In this document: positions 9,702 to 21,108 of the stretch, one piece after another | How positions within the stretch are numbered: position 1 is the stretch's first letter | Layout of the letters: every line of letters starts with the position of its first letter | NCBI GenBank assembly: GCA_021774265.1 | Contig: JAJFJG010000100.1 | Location: forward strand, 1 to 54,026 | Origin: Nitrosomonas sp. | Lineage (GTDB): Bacteria > Pseudomonadota > Gammaproteobacteria > Burkholderiales > Nitrosomonadaceae | Direction: 5' to 3' | DNA length: 54,026 bases | The notes under the pieces: generated by a model | Database searches by the model: none | What the model was told of the DNA's origin: nothing | Seen by the model: the letters and a program-made list of their open reading frames with translations, nothing else | Translations under genes and position numbers: made by a program

Positions 9702-10982
9702 CTATGTAGACTGTTCAGCAACCTTTGGAGGGTCTGAATAAATGAGTATTGGTTTAATATCATCATTGACCGCACCATGATCAATGACAACCTTACTCAC
9801 ATTCTCTAGTGAAGGAAGGTCATACATGATATCCAAAAGGGTTTCTTCGAGAATTGAACGCAACCCACGAGCACCTGTTTTCCGTTCCAAGGCTTTTTTC
9901 GCAATTGCTTTCAACGCTTGCTCACGAAACTCTAGCTCAACACCTCCTTCCATGTTAAACATTTTCCAATATTGTTTAACAAGCGCATTTTTAGGCTCTG
10001 TTAGAATTTCAATTAAGGCCGTTTCATTCAATTCTTCCAATGTCGCCACAACAGGCAACCGCCCAACAAACTCAGGAATCAAACCATATTTAACAAGATC
10101 TTCTGACTGAACATCCAGTAACGTATTACTGAAGTTTTTATGGTCACTACGACTTTTAACATCGGCTCCAAAACCAATACCACCCTTCTCTGAACGCGCC
10201 CGAATGACTTTATCGAGGCCATCAAATGCACCACCACAAATGAATAGAATATTCGTTGTGTCAACCTGCACGAACTCTTGATTAGGGTGCTTACGCCCAC
10301 CTTGTGGCGGAACTAAGGCAGTTGTTCCTTCGATTAGCTTCAATAGCGCTTGCTGGACACCCTCACCCGACACATCTCGAGTAATTGAGGGGTTATCTGA
10401 TTTGCGTGAAACTTTGTCGATTTCATCTATGTAAACAATACCACGTTGCGCTTTCTCAGCATCATAATTACATTTTTGAAGTAATTTCTGAATGATATTT
10501 TCAACATCTTCTCCTACATAACCTGCTTCAGTTAATGTTGTAGCATCAGCCATGATAAACGGCACATCAAGTAGCCGTGCCAGTGTCTGAGCGAGCAGTG
10601 TTTTACCTGAGCCTGTCGGGCCAATCAACAAAATATTACTTTTAGCAAGCTCAATATCATCGCCATCACTAGGTTTAGCTAAATTTTTCAAACGCTTATA
10701 ATGGTTATAAACGGCGACCGACAATGTCTTTTTTGCTGTTTCCTGCCCAATCACATACTGATTAAGTGTCTGATATATTTCACGCGGCACAGGCAAGCTA
10801 GATTTAACTAGCTTAGATGTCTCGTCACTTTGCATTTCTTCACGAATAATATCGTTACAAAGTTCGATACACTCATCGCAAATAAAAACTGACGGCCCTG
10901 CAATAAGCTTCCTGACTTCATGCTGGCTTTTACCACAGAAGGAACAGTAAAGCAGTTTCTCGCTTCCGGCTTTTTCTGACAT
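9702..10982 (-). CDS. clpX: ClpX, ATP-dependent unfoldase of the ClpXP protease
   Basis: AAA+ ring ATPase that recognises, unfolds and threads substrates into ClpP. The N-terminal zinc-binding domain has C13-x2-C16 and C35-x2-C38. Walker A is GPTGSGKT at residues 121-128, Walker B is IVYIDEIDK near 185, and the pore loop GYVGED follows Walker A. A GYVGED pore loop, an arginine finger region near EFVGRLPV and the C-terminal small domain complete the fold. At 426 residues it is normal in length. It lies 76 bases downstream of clpP and upstream of lon, all minus strand. Confidence 0.97.
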   Translation of the reverse strand: MSEKAGSEKLLYCSFCGKSQHEVRKLIAGPSVFICDECIELCNDIIREEMQSDETSKLVKSSLPVPREIYQTLNQYVIGQETAKKTLSVAVYNHYKRLKNLAKPSDGDDIELAKSNILLIGPTGSGKTLLAQTLARLLDVPFIMADATTLTEAGYVGEDVENIIQKLLQKCNYDAEKAQRGIVYIDEIDKVSRKSDNPSITRDVSGEGVQQALLKLIEGTTALVPPQGGRKHPNQEFVQVDTTNILFICGGAFDGLDKVIRARSEKGGIGFGADVKSRSDHKNFSNTLLDVQSEDLVKYGLIPEFVGRLPVVATLEELNETALIEILTEPKNALVKQYWKMFNMEGGVELEFREQALKAIAKKALERKTGARGLRSILEETLLDIMYDLPSLENVSKVVIDHGAVNDDIKPILIYSDPPKVAEQST

Positions 10983-11058
10983 ATTTTTACCCTAAATTAT
11001 TCGGATGAAAACTTTCGAAATTGATAATAAAATTCCTAATATCCTTGTAACTCAGATG

Positions 11059-11703
11059 TTATTTTGTGTTCTCACTTCTACTGTTCAACACAGCATCAAT
11101 TAAACCATATTTCATTGACTCTTCCGCGCTCAAAAAATTATCTCTATCGGTATCTTTTTCTATATCTGCAACTGTTTTCCCAGTATGCGTTGCCATTATT
11201 TCATTTAATCGTGCTTTTAAATATAAGATTTCTTTTGCGTGAATCTCGATATCTGAGGCTTGCCCTTGAAACCCTCCCAATGGCTGATGAATCATCACAC
11301 GTGAGTTTGGCAAACAAAAACGCTTATCTTTTGCGCCTGCAGTCAATAACAGAGCGCCCATACTAGCAGCTTGACCAATACATAAGGTACTAACATCTGT
11401 CTTAATATACTGCATGGTATCGTAAATTGCCATGCCAGCAGAGACCGATCCACCGGGTGAATTAATATAAAAGTGTATATCTTTTTCTGAGTTCTCAGAC
11501 TCCAAAAAAAGAAACTGAGCCACAATAAGGTTTGCTGTCGTTTCAGTCACTGGGCCAACTAGGAAAACAACGCGTTCTTTTAGTAATCGTGAATATATAT
11601 CATATGCGCGCTCACCCCGTCCGCTAGTTTCAATAACCATTGGAATCAGCCCTATACTACTTGGCTCTAAATTTTGTTGTGCTTGGTTTGCATATTGAAC
11701 CAT
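11059..11703 (-). CDS. clpP: ClpP, proteolytic subunit of Clp protease
   Basis: Serine peptidase that assembles into a double heptameric barrel and degrades proteins delivered by ClpX or ClpA. The catalytic triad is Ser114 in GQAASMGA, His139 in MIHQPLGG and Asp188 in DTDRD, spaced as in E. coli. The length of 214 residues includes a short N-terminal propeptide ending near MVIET. Its start codon is one base away from the tig stop codon, which indicates translational coupling with trigger factor. Confidence 0.97.
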   Translation of the reverse strand: MVQYANQAQQNLEPSSIGLIPMVIETSGRGERAYDIYSRLLKERVVFLVGPVTETTANLIVAQFLFLESENSEKDIHFYINSPGGSVSAGMAIYDTMQYIKTDVSTLCIGQAASMGALLLTAGAKDKRFCLPNSRVMIHQPLGGFQGQASDIEIHAKEILYLKARLNEIMATHTGKTVADIEKDTDRDNFLSAEESMKYGLIDAVLNSRSENTK

Positions 11704-11704
11704 A

Positions 11705-13027
11705 TCAGGTTATCCCCATCAATTCATCAAATGTTGTTTTCTTATCAACCACTTTGACTTGCTGTAATACCCACATTACCACATTATCTTCCAATACAAC
11801 GGACTGAGCCTCCTGCAAACGATCTGGTGAAGAATAGTGCCATTTGACAACCTCTTCAGGATTCTCATAACTTTGCGCCGAATCTTCAATAACCTTACGG
11901 ACTTGTTCGGGCTGAGCTTTCAATTCATTAACCTTCACTAGTTCTGCCAAAATAAGTCCAAGCTTCACACGATAATCGGCTTTAGTTTGAAATAACTCAG
12001 GTGTTATTTTGGATGCATCGAATTTCATGCCGCGCTCTTCGTAATTCTCACGCGCTTCTTCGACTAACCGCTGTATTTCTTGGTCTATTAATGCCTTGGG
12101 CGCTTCAATATTTGCTGAATCAAGTATCGCTTGCATCACTTGATCTTTTAATTTTGTTCGTACCCGCTTCAAGATCTCCCTCTCGAGGTTCGCTTTAATT
12201 TCCTCACGCATCTTTTCCTCATCACCATCAGCAAGGCCTAGGGATTTAGCAAAGTCAGCGTCAAGCTCCGGCAATTTTGGCACATCAACACTGTTTAGCG
12301 TCACTTCAAAAGTAACTGTTTTTCCTGCTATTTCTTTTCCATGATAATCATCTGGGAAAACCACCTCAAATGACTTGGTCTCGCCTTTACTCATCCCAAC
12401 AACTGATTCCTCAAATGATTTCAGGAACTTACCTTCGCCTACAATGATACTCGCACCTTCGGCTTTTCCACCTTCAAATTCAGCACCATCTAGTGTTCCA
12501 CGATAATCGACATTGACTCGATCATCTAACGCGACAGCCCGGTCAACTGGCTCATAGGTTGTGCGTTGTTTACGAAGAATACCCAATGTTTTATCGACAT
12601 CACTATCTTCCACATCAACGACAGGCTGTTCAACATTAACCCCACTTAAGTCACCCAGCGTTATCTCAGGATAAACTTCAAACAGCGCAACGAACTCAAA
12701 TTTCCTATCGTCGCTTTCTTTGTCGTCAACATCTTTTTTGGATTTATTTTCAAAGCGCGGATAACCCGCTATCTTTATACCTTGATCTTTTATTACTTCT
12801 CTAAATTCTTTCTGTAGCGCGTCTTTTAAGGCATCCTGTTCAATTTGTGCGCCATACTGCTGGGCAATAATTTTTAATGGTACTTTACCCGGACGGAAAC
12901 CATGTATTTTTGCTGTTTTTGACAAACGTTTAAGACTTGCATCCACTTCTTTTTGAACTTGCTCTTTAGCAATGGAGATAACAAGACGACGTTCCAGTGC
13001 ACCAAGGTTTTCTACAGTTGATTGCAT
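11705..13027 (-). CDS. tig: Trigger factor
   Basis: Ribosome-associated chaperone and peptidyl-prolyl isomerase that meets nascent chains at the exit tunnel. The N-terminal ribosome-binding domain includes the signature [12 protein letters not shown] near residues 44-55. The FKBP-type isomerase domain covers roughly residues 155-245 ([19 protein letters not shown]). The C-terminal helical arms form the substrate cradle. With 440 residues it has family length. It is the first gene of the minus-strand tig-clpP-clpX-lon run. The upstream 100 bases are AT-rich and presumably carry the promoter. Confidence 0.96.
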   Translation of the reverse strand: MQSTVENLGALERRLVISIAKEQVQKEVDASLKRLSKTAKIHGFRPGKVPLKIIAQQYGAQIEQDALKDALQKEFREVIKDQGIKIAGYPRFENKSKKDVDDKESDDRKFEFVALFEVYPEITLGDLSGVNVEQPVVDVEDSDVDKTLGILRKQRTTYEPVDRAVALDDRVNVDYRGTLDGAEFEGGKAEGASIIVGEGKFLKSFEESVVGMSKGETKSFEVVFPDDYHGKEIAGKTVTFEVTLNSVDVPKLPELDADFAKSLGLADGDEEKMREEIKANLEREILKRVRTKLKDQVMQAILDSANIEAPKALIDQEIQRLVEEARENYEERGMKFDASKITPELFQTKADYRVKLGLILAELVKVNELKAQPEQVRKVIEDSAQSYENPEEVVKWHYSSPDRLQEAQSVVLEDNVVMWVLQQVKVVDKKTTFDELMGIT

Positions 13028-13142
13028 TAAAATTCCTGACTAATTAAAAACGTTTAATTATTTTGATTAAAAACAGAGTAATTCTTTTATAACTACAAAA
13101 CCTTCAAATGACAACCAGATAAAATTTTGATTTGTTTTATAT

Positions 13143-13174
13143 ATTTTGGGGTAAATACCATTCAACCCCAAAAT
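13143..13174 (-). terminator. Hairpin after tRNA-Leu
   Basis: A 10-bp perfect stem (ATTTTGGGGT / ACCCCAAAAT) with a 12-base loop lies just beyond the tRNA 3' end. The following T-run is broken by A residues, so this is a moderate terminator candidate. Confidence 0.6.
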
Positions 13175-13181
13175 TATCGAT

Positions 13182-13266
<85 letters not shown>

Positions 13267-13343
13267 AATCAATTACTTCGTTTCTTTTGACAGATTAATT
13301 ATACCTTTTTCTCAGGCCACCTGCAGCCGTACTATTAATCATA

Positions 13344-14093
13344 CTAGCAAAAAAAGGTTTGACCACTCACTGTTTGACTGTCAGACCCCATTAAATATAA
13401 ATAAGTTGGCATTAAATCCTCAGGTTGACGCATTTTTCCCTTCGCTTCACCAGGATGTGTCTTTGCACGCTGCGGGGTATTAACAGGACCAGGGATAACG
13501 GTATTTATCCGCAAATTTGGCAAAACTTCCCATTCTTCAGCTTGAATTTTCACTAAAGCTTCCACACCAGCTTTCGCCACAGCAAAGCCACCCCAATATG
13601 CAGTCGGGTTATGTCCATGCGTATCGCTCGTCATGATAACACTTGCATCCGGGGAATTTTTAAGCAATGGCAGACAAGCTCGCGTCAGCGCAAACGGGGC
13701 AATTAAATTAATTTGCATCATCGCTCGCCATTGAACATTCGTCTGAATTTCAAGCAGGCTCGCACCATTTAGAAACGCCGCATTATGCAAAATACCATCT
13801 AGACGTCCAAGCTGCTTATCAATGGCCTGAGCCATCACCATGGCATCTTTGTCGCCCGCCTTTTCAAGATCAAGTGGGAAAATAATCGCCTCGGTGGTGC
13901 CTAGCGCCTCAATCTCATCATATACACGCTCTAATTTATCAACTTTACGGCCATGCAGTATCACCGTTGCACCACATTTTGCATATGTTAATGCTGCCGC
14001 ACGCCCTAGCCCCTGCCCTGCACCCGTCACAAGAATCACACGGTCCCTAAGCAGGTTCTCTTTTATCGGATAGTCCTTTATTTCTGTCATCAT
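13344..14093 (-). CDS. YciK-like short-chain dehydrogenase/reductase with Phe at the catalytic Tyr
   Basis: Rossmann-fold SDR of 249 residues. The nucleotide-binding glycine motif TGAGQGLG is near residues 23-30 and an NAA motif follows in ILHNAAFLNG near 108. The active-site Ser156 (MTSDT) and Lys174 are present. The Tyr of the YxxxK motif, expected four residues before the Lys, is Phe170 (GGFAVAK). The overall pattern resembles the YciK group, whose physiological substrate is not settled. Loss of the Tyr hydroxyl normally abolishes reductase chemistry, so this protein may be a binding or regulatory relative. It stands alone between tRNA-Leu and the groEL terminator. Confidence 0.85.
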   Translation of the reverse strand: MMTEIKDYPIKENLLRDRVILVTGAGQGLGRAAALTYAKCGATVILHGRKVDKLERVYDEIEALGTTEAIIFPLDLEKAGDKDAMVMAQAIDKQLGRLDGILHNAAFLNGASLLEIQTNVQWRAMMQINLIAPFALTRACLPLLKNSPDASVIMTSDTHGHNPTAYWGGFAVAKAGVEALVKIQAEEWEVLPNLRINTVIPGPVNTPQRAKTHPGEAKGKMRQPEDLMPTYLYLMGSDSQTVSGQTFFC

Positions 14094-14280
14094 TATCCAT
14101 CAAGCTGTGCGCGATTATTGCTTTATCGAACATAAGCAATTTAAACTCACAAATAAGCGCATCATATCATTTCAGTGCAACACTCAATTACCACTAAAGC
14201 AGAGAAATAATCATTCACCCTTAACACTATAAAATTTAAATACAACGTTTAATTTCTGAGTTTATACTAACCACCACAAT

Positions 14281-14308
14281 AACAAACCCCGTTGATGCGG
14301 GGTTTGTT
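14281..14308 (-). terminator. Terminator downstream of groEL
   Basis: AACAAACCCC (14281-14290) pairs with GGGGTTTGTT (14299-14308), extended by one inner G-C pair. It lies 45 bases past the groEL stop. The symmetric A/T flanks could serve either direction. Confidence 0.85.
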
Positions 14309-14352
14309 ATTTCAAAACAATGATTCAGCGTCATAGCAATGACCTGAGTGTA

Positions 14353-16020
<1,668 letters not shown>

Positions 16021-16064
16021 TTACCTGAATTATTTTTTAAGCTAGTTAACAATTAATCTACCAA

Positions 16065-16355
16065 TTAACCCTCAACCACACCCATGATGTCTTCTTCACG
16101 CATCACTAAAAGTTCGTCGCCATCAACTTTGACTGTCTGACCAGAGTATTTGCCGAATAATACTTTGTCACCAACCTTTACTTCTAACGCACGTACTTTG
16201 CCATCATCGCTCACCTTGCCTTTGCCAACCGCGATAACTTCGCCTTGATCTGGCTTCTCTGCCGCACTATCAGGAATAAAAATGCCTGATGCTGTTTTAC
16301 GCTCTTCTTCTAGCCGCTTGACAACAACACGGTCATGTAAAGGACGAATTTTCAT
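16065..16355 (-). CDS. groES: Co-chaperonin GroES (10 kDa)
   Basis: Heptameric lid of the GroEL chamber. It has 96 residues, starting [18 protein letters not shown], with the mobile loop (about residues 17-32, [14 protein letters not shown]) that contacts GroEL and the GEVIAVGKG strand. An AGGAGAAG-type ribosome binding site precedes the ATG. It is the first gene of groES-groEL, about 100 bases downstream of a CIRCE operator, so heat or misfolding that titrates GroEL away from HrcA should raise its expression. Confidence 0.98.
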   Translation of the reverse strand: MKIRPLHDRVVVKRLEEERKTASGIFIPDSAAEKPDQGEVIAVGKGKVSDDGKVRALEVKVGDKVLFGKYSGQTVKVDGDELLVMREEDIMGVVEG

Positions 16356-16453
16356 ACTTACTTCTCCTATTTATAATTAATAATCTAAGTCTCGTTAAAT
16401 ATTCACAAGGATCAATTAGTTAATCCAGAAACATAAACGACACAAAGCGACTG

Positions 16454-16480
16454 TTAGCACTCTACGTCATCGAGTGCTAA
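16454..16480 (-). promoter_or_regulatory. CIRCE operator (HrcA site)
   Basis: A perfect inverted repeat: TTAGCACTC (16454-16462), a nine-base spacer, and GAGTGCTAA (16472-16480). This is the full CIRCE consensus bound by the heat-shock repressor HrcA. It lies at or just after the -10 box of the predicted groES promoter, placing it over the transcription start, which suits repression. The hrcA gene is not in this window. Confidence 0.96.
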
Positions 16481-16509
16481 TAATAGGGTCTATTACTTGG
16501 AATTTCAAG
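16480..16509 (-). promoter_or_regulatory. groES promoter, sigma-70 with possible sigma-32 overlap
   Basis: On the minus strand a TTGAAA -35 box (16503-16508) and a TATTAT -10 box (16480-16485) are separated by exactly 17 bases. The same DNA reads CTTGAAA, 14 bases, CCCTAT, which is close to a heat-shock sigma-32 promoter (CTTGAAA, 13-15 bases, CCCCAT). The CIRCE element adjoins the -10 box. Confidence 0.75.
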
Positions 16510-17085
16510 AAGGCAAACAAAAATATTTATTATTTTGTAAAAATTAATTTCTTTACAATAAGATTGCGGTTTTTAATCAGTGCGGAAAGATGTACAAAAA
16601 GAGTGTCATCCGACAGCTAATATTCAGAGATCATTTCTTCTCAGAAACGATAAATTCTTCAGTCAATGAATACAGAAGCCCTCGTTCTTTGCTTTGTAAA
16701 AAGCAAAATCCTGGTTGCGGCGGATACGCACCAAAAAAATTTAGCACCACCCTAAAACCATTACTACACCACGCTACCGCTCTTCAAATCTACGATTAGA
16801 AGCTCGACCTTGTTTTGTCAAGCATAACCACTATAATCATTATGAACTACTAAACCTTTATCTCTCACAGCCCAAACCTTCCGCTCATACCCTAACTACC
16901 CGCTTACTGCGTTTTTGTTTCATTTTGAGTATCTTCCATGCGCTTTACTGTCTAATTTTCCAATGACTGGGCAATTAGCGTCTATCGATTAACCCAATAT
17001 AGCTTAAATAAAAAAAACTCTGCATTTATAATCTACACTAAGCACACAATTACACCAACTCATTAACTTCACTTATTATCAGCTT
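16510..17085. other. Intergenic between groES and bioA, no gene recognised
   Basis: About 575 bases between divergent units. A 69-codon open frame at 16590-16799 has no ribosome binding site and no recognisable product. No BirA-type operator could be recognised upstream of bioA by eye. The segment is AT-rich and stop-rich. Confidence 0.45.
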
Positions 17086-18420
17086 ATGTCCAACTCCAAA
17101 ACGCCAACAACACCTACCCTTCAATCCCGCAGTCTAAAAGCCATCTGGCATCCGTGCACACAAATGAAACAACATGAGGCACAACCGCTATTACCCATTG
17201 TTCGTGGCAAAGGTGTTTGGCTTTATGACTCAGATGACAACGGATACATTGACAGCATCAGTTCTTGGTGGACCAATCTTTTTGGGCATACCAACCCACA
17301 AATCAATGCAGCCATCCGTGATCAACTAGAGAAATTAGAGCATACAATGCTGGCGGGTTATACGCATGAGCCAGTGGTTGAATTATCGGAGCGTTTAAAT
17401 AAACTGCTGTACGGCACACTTGGACATTGTTTTTATGCCAGCGACGGCGCGTCAGCTGTTGAGATTGCGTTAAAAATGAGCTATCACTACTGGCATAACA
17501 ACGATCAACCGCAAAAAAATAAATTTGTATGTCTACAAAACGATTACCATGGCGAGACATTGGGTGCGTTATCGGTTACGGATGTAACAATTTTTAAGTC
17601 AGTTTATGCGCCATTATTACGTCCCAGCACTTGTGTCCCCACGCCTGATTGGCGTTATGCTGAAGCTGGCGAGTCTCCTGAAGACTACGCCTTGCGTGCG
17701 GCCACCGCTTTGGAGAAACACTTGCAAGCCCACCACGCTGAAACGGCAGCACTAATTATTGAACCACTAATTCAGGGCGCAATGGGCATGGGCATGTATC
17801 ACCCTATTTATATTAAACGTGCGCGAGAGATTTGTGACCAATACCAGGTCCATCTCATCGCCGACGAAATTGCTGTTGGCTTTGGACGGTCGGGGACGAT
17901 GTTTGCTTGCGAACAAGCCGACATTACACCGGATTTCTTGTGTCTGTCTAAAGGGATTAGTGGTGGCTATTTGCCGCTTTCGGTGGTAATGACCAGTGAT
18001 AAAATTTTTGATGCTTTTTATGATGACAGAGCTTCACACACGTTCTTTCACTCACACACCCATACTGGCAATGCACTAGCCTGCCGCGCTGCGTTGGCTA
18101 CGTTGGATATTTTTGAGCAAAACAATGTCATCGAAACAAACCGAGCTAAAACAAATTATCTTAATCAAATAGCCCAACCCATTGCCGATCACCTCAAGGT
18201 GAAAGATTTTCGTAATTGCGGCATGATTTGGGCATTTGAAGTAGAAACTGACGACCCCGATTTTGCAAACAATTTTTTTCAAACCGGGTTAAGCCAGAAA
18301 CTATTGTTGCGTCCACTTGGTAATACGGTTTATTTCATGCCACCTTATGTTATAAACGAAGAAGAAATAGGCTTATTAGTTAATGGTACACTGCAAATAC
18401 TTAATGCTTTAGATACTTAA
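17086..18420 (+). CDS. bioA: Adenosylmethionine-8-amino-7-oxononanoate aminotransferase
   Basis: PLP-dependent class III aminotransferase of biotin synthesis. It moves an amino group from S-adenosylmethionine to 8-amino-7-oxononanoate, giving 7,8-diaminononanoate. Early residues WHPCTQMK are a BioA signature. ISSWWTNLFGH and SDGASAVEIALKM lie in the first 140 residues. The LIADEIAVGFGRSG block supplies the PLP-ring Asp, and the Schiff-base lysine is K289 in CLSKGISGGYLPLS. It has 444 residues, full family length. No other bio gene is near. The stop is four bases before the next gene (MBL-fold nuclease), so the two are probably cotranscribed. Confidence 0.94.
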   Translation: MSNSKTPTTPTLQSRSLKAIWHPCTQMKQHEAQPLLPIVRGKGVWLYDSDDNGYIDSISSWWTNLFGHTNPQINAAIRDQLEKLEHTMLAGYTHEPVVELSERLNKLLYGTLGHCFYASDGASAVEIALKMSYHYWHNNDQPQKNKFVCLQNDYHGETLGALSVTDVTIFKSVYAPLLRPSTCVPTPDWRYAEAGESPEDYALRAATALEKHLQAHHAETAALIIEPLIQGAMGMGMYHPIYIKRAREICDQYQVHLIADEIAVGFGRSGTMFACEQADITPDFLCLSKGISGGYLPLSVVMTSDKIFDAFYDDRASHTFFHSHTHTGNALACRAALATLDIFEQNNVIETNRAKTNYLNQIAQPIADHLKVKDFRNCGMIWAFEVETDDPDFANNFFQTGLSQKLLLRPLGNTVYFMPPYVINEEEIGLLVNGTLQILNALDT

Positions 18421-18424
18421 CATC

Positions 18425-19828
18425 ATGAAAATTACATTCTTAGGTGCAGCTGGTGAAGTCACTGGGTCAAGTTATTTAATTGAAACAGAGAATACTCGCT
18501 TTCTCGTCGACTGCGGTATGTTTCAAGGTGGGCGAGATGCCAACCGAAAAAATAGAATGGCCTTTAGCTTCGACCCAGAAACAATTGATTTCGTCTTGCT
18601 CACCCATGCACATATCGACCATTCCGGATTATTGCCACGCCTCGGCGTCCTAGGGTTTAAAGGTCCAGTCTATACCACTTCAGCAACGGTTGATTTACTC
18701 CATGTCATGCTAAAAGACAGCGCACATATTCAAGAAAAAGAAGCGGAATGGCAAAACAAAAAAAGTTACCGTAAGCAACGCGCACTACTACGCGAAACCG
18801 CGCCACTTTACACTGTCACCCAGGCAGAAACCTTCCTCAAACAATTAAGTGCCATTGAATACAACGACGAGATAAATCCAAACGATTCCGTACAATGTAT
18901 CTTCCGGGATGCTGGGCATATCTTAGGCTCCGCCATCATTGAGGTCTGGGTTAAGAATAAAATGGGACGCAAAAAATTTGTATTCTCAGGCGACCTTGGC
19001 CAACCGGGCCATCCGATTGTTTGTGACCCTACACCCATTCAGCAAGCAGATATATTACTCATCGAGTCCACCTATGGAAATCGCCTGCACCGCAGCATGT
19101 CCGACACACGCATCGAATTAATTCACGCCATTAATAGCACCCTAATACACAAAGGTGGCAACATCATTTTGCCCGCATTTACCGTGGGGAGAACGCAAGA
19201 TTTATTGTTTTTACTGGTTGATCTACATCGCCAGGGGAAACTTGGGCCAATGGATATTTATGTGGACTCACCTATGGCCTTAGCGGCAACTGAAATCACG
19301 CTGAAACATATGGCACTACTGGACAAAGAAACAACAGACATCATGCAGTGGCTAAAAACGCACAGCCAGCATATCAAAATACACTTCATCCAAGACGTAG
19401 AAGAATCCATGCGGCTCAATGACGTCAAACAAGGCGCAGTGATTATATCTGCCAGCGGCATGTGTGATGCAGGGCGCATTAAACATCATCTTAAATACAA
19501 TTTAAGTAGATCTGAATGCACTATCCTCATCACCGGCTTTCAAGCGGCAGGCACTCTAGGCAGACGCTTAGTCGACGGGATAAAACGGGTAAGAATATAT
19601 GGTCAGGAAATATCTGTTAAAGCAGATATTTATACGATTGGTGGATTATCGGCACATGCTGATCAGGCAGGCTTAATTAATTGGCTAAGTCACTTTGAAC
19701 ATGCGCCAGAAAAAACATTTATAGTTCATGGCGAGCCAAGCAACGCCGCCTCTCTCGCTAATAAGATCAGAGACCAACGACACTGGAATGTAAGCATCCC
19801 AGAGCAACATTCAACCTTTTCATTTTAG
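18425..19828 (+). CDS. MBL-fold/beta-CASP metallohydrolase, probable RNA-processing nuclease
   Basis: Metallo-beta-lactamase fold enzyme of the beta-CASP group, which acts on nucleic acids, mainly RNA. The zinc-binding motif is H61-x-H63-x-D65-H66 in LTHAHIDHSG. Further metal ligands appear in DAGHILGSA and FSGDLGQPG. The beta-CASP insert runs over about residues 200-390, and motifs with conserved His (GLSAHADQ and FIVHGEP) form the C-terminal RMMBL segment. At 467 residues it matches the common bacterial 'MBL fold RNA-specificity domain' proteins, which are CPSF73-like. The target in the cell is not known. It follows bioA by four bases and converges on the regulator at 19881. Confidence 0.87.
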   Translation: MKITFLGAAGEVTGSSYLIETENTRFLVDCGMFQGGRDANRKNRMAFSFDPETIDFVLLTHAHIDHSGLLPRLGVLGFKGPVYTTSATVDLLHVMLKDSAHIQEKEAEWQNKKSYRKQRALLRETAPLYTVTQAETFLKQLSAIEYNDEINPNDSVQCIFRDAGHILGSAIIEVWVKNKMGRKKFVFSGDLGQPGHPIVCDPTPIQQADILLIESTYGNRLHRSMSDTRIELIHAINSTLIHKGGNIILPAFTVGRTQDLLFLLVDLHRQGKLGPMDIYVDSPMALAATEITLKHMALLDKETTDIMQWLKTHSQHIKIHFIQDVEESMRLNDVKQGAVIISASGMCDAGRIKHHLKYNLSRSECTILITGFQAAGTLGRRLVDGIKRVRIYGQEISVKADIYTIGGLSAHADQAGLINWLSHFEHAPEKTFIVHGEPSNAASLANKIRDQRHWNVSIPEQHSTFSF

Positions 19829-19880
19829 GGGTTGTTTCTTAGAGAAGAGTCGAATTAACCCAGAATTAATCGGCGTTTCA

Positions 19881-20543
19881 TTAATAGTTGATCGAGTGGC
19901 TCGACAAGGTCATGGTATCTTTCATGATTAATGCCAATTTGAGACGATCAGAAACATCCAGTTTGCGAAATATTTCTGTCAAATGTGCTTTCACTGTACG
20001 TTCAGTAATATCTAGTTGTCGTGCTATGCATTTATTACTTTCACCTTTCCCAATCAACATCGCAATTTCGTACTCACGTTTAGTTAAATTCGCCAGCAAG
20101 TCATTGACCGCTTTCTCAATACGATTCTTATCTTCTGTGACAACAACCAATTCTTCCAGCATAAAATGTGTTAGTGTTCGCCGTATCCATAGTTCTCCAC
20201 CCTGAATCATCTTAACCGCATGCTTAAGCTGCTCTGACTTTAGATCATATCTACAGCATGCTTTAGCGCCTGCTTTGTATAACTCCCATTCAACCTCATC
20301 AGGCAAAGTAGGAATAAATATCATAATCTTAGTGTCCGCATTTAGCTTTACTAATCTTGTCACCTCATGATTACCATCCAAATGTACTAAGTCATAATCA
20401 AGCAAAAGAACCTGAGGGCGCGTTCTAACTATCCGTTCCTTTAGAGAGTTCAAATTATTAACAACAAATATGGGCGAGAAACCAAACAGCCCCTTTTGCC
20501 AATGAGCAATCACCTTTTCATGCGAGCTAGCAAGTAGTATCAA
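19881..20543 (-). CDS. LuxR/NarL-type response regulator with atypical receiver
   Basis: Predicted DNA-binding regulator of 220 residues. The N-terminal receiver-like domain (about 1-120) keeps a candidate phosphorylated Asp49 in VLLLDYDL. The N-terminal acidic pair that normally holds Mg2+ is replaced by Ser6-Ser7, and the usual conserved Lys near the end of the receiver is not in place (ACCRYDL). The C-terminal LuxR-type HTH is intact: LTKREYEIAMLIGKGESNKCIARQ and then ITERTVKAHLTEIFRKL. It starts nine bases after the neighbouring receiver-only gene and converges on the MBL nuclease. Phosphorylation-independent control is likely. Confidence 0.85.
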   Translation of the reverse strand: MILLASSHEKVIAHWQKGLFGFSPIFVVNNLNSLKERIVRTRPQVLLLDYDLVHLDGNHEVTRLVKLNADTKIMIFIPTLPDEVEWELYKAGAKACCRYDLKSEQLKHAVKMIQGGELWIRRTLTHFMLEELVVVTEDKNRIEKAVNDLLANLTKREYEIAMLIGKGESNKCIARQLDITERTVKAHLTEIFRKLDVSDRLKLALIMKDTMTLSSHSINY

Positions 20544-20552
20544 GATAGACCT

Positions 20553-21059
20553 CTATGGAGTTTTATGACTCGCATATAAAATTTTTCCCATAATTTTCCC
20601 ATGTAATTTACGAGGAACCCATGCTTCACCATGCTCTACGGCCTTAGTGGCTTTTAAAAAGTCAAACAAATCACTTTTGTAACTCAAAAAACCACATACC
20701 CCATTCGCCAATGCTTTCATAATCTCATTTTCTTCTGTTGTTTCATCAGTCAAAAGAATCACCAATACTCCAGGACATTGACGGCGTAATAGCACAAAAA
20801 ACATACAATCAGCAGCTAAAAAAAATTGCGCATTCACAAATAAAACCTGAGGTTTTAAACGATTTATACGCGCAAGATTATCTTCTATTAACGTAATATT
20901 CTCACGCGACTTTAACCGACGCTCTTTTACTCGCTCACCTTGCTTTGATAAAACATCAGTCAGCACAGCAAGATCTTGCCTATCCTGCTGTAAGAAATAC
21001 TCCATTGCCTCTCTTTTTTGATGATTAACATCAGCCACTGCGACATTGATTGGCTGCAT
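20553..21059 (-). CDS. Receiver-only protein with Asn in place of the phosphorylation Asp
   Basis: A 168-residue NarL-type receiver without a DNA-binding domain. Asp10 remains from the acidic pair (VAVADVNHQ), but the phosphorylation site is Asn76 in VLFVNAQFF. An insertion of about 25 charged residues lies between helix 1 and strand 3. The protein ends in WVPRKLHGKIMGKIL, exactly where the linker to an HTH would begin in a full NarL-type regulator. It could be an adapted pseudo-receiver or a regulator that lost its HTH. It sits between the trypsin-like protease gene and the LuxR-type regulator on the same strand. Confidence 0.75.
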   Translation of the reverse strand: MQPINVAVADVNHQKREAMEYFLQQDRQDLAVLTDVLSKQGERVKERRLKSRENITLIEDNLARINRLKPQVLFVNAQFFLAADCMFFVLLRRQCPGVLVILLTDETTEENEIMKALANGVCGFLSYKSDLFDFLKATKAVEHGEAWVPRKLHGKIMGKILYASHKTP

Positions 21060-21108
21060 ACCATTTCCCCTCTAACAAACAGCACAACTATTATATACAA
21101 AATCAGTT

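Noticed and set aside
16590..16799. 69-codon open frame upstream of bioA
   Set aside because: No ribosome binding site and no recognisable sequence; it lies in AT-rich intergenic DNA between divergent promoters.
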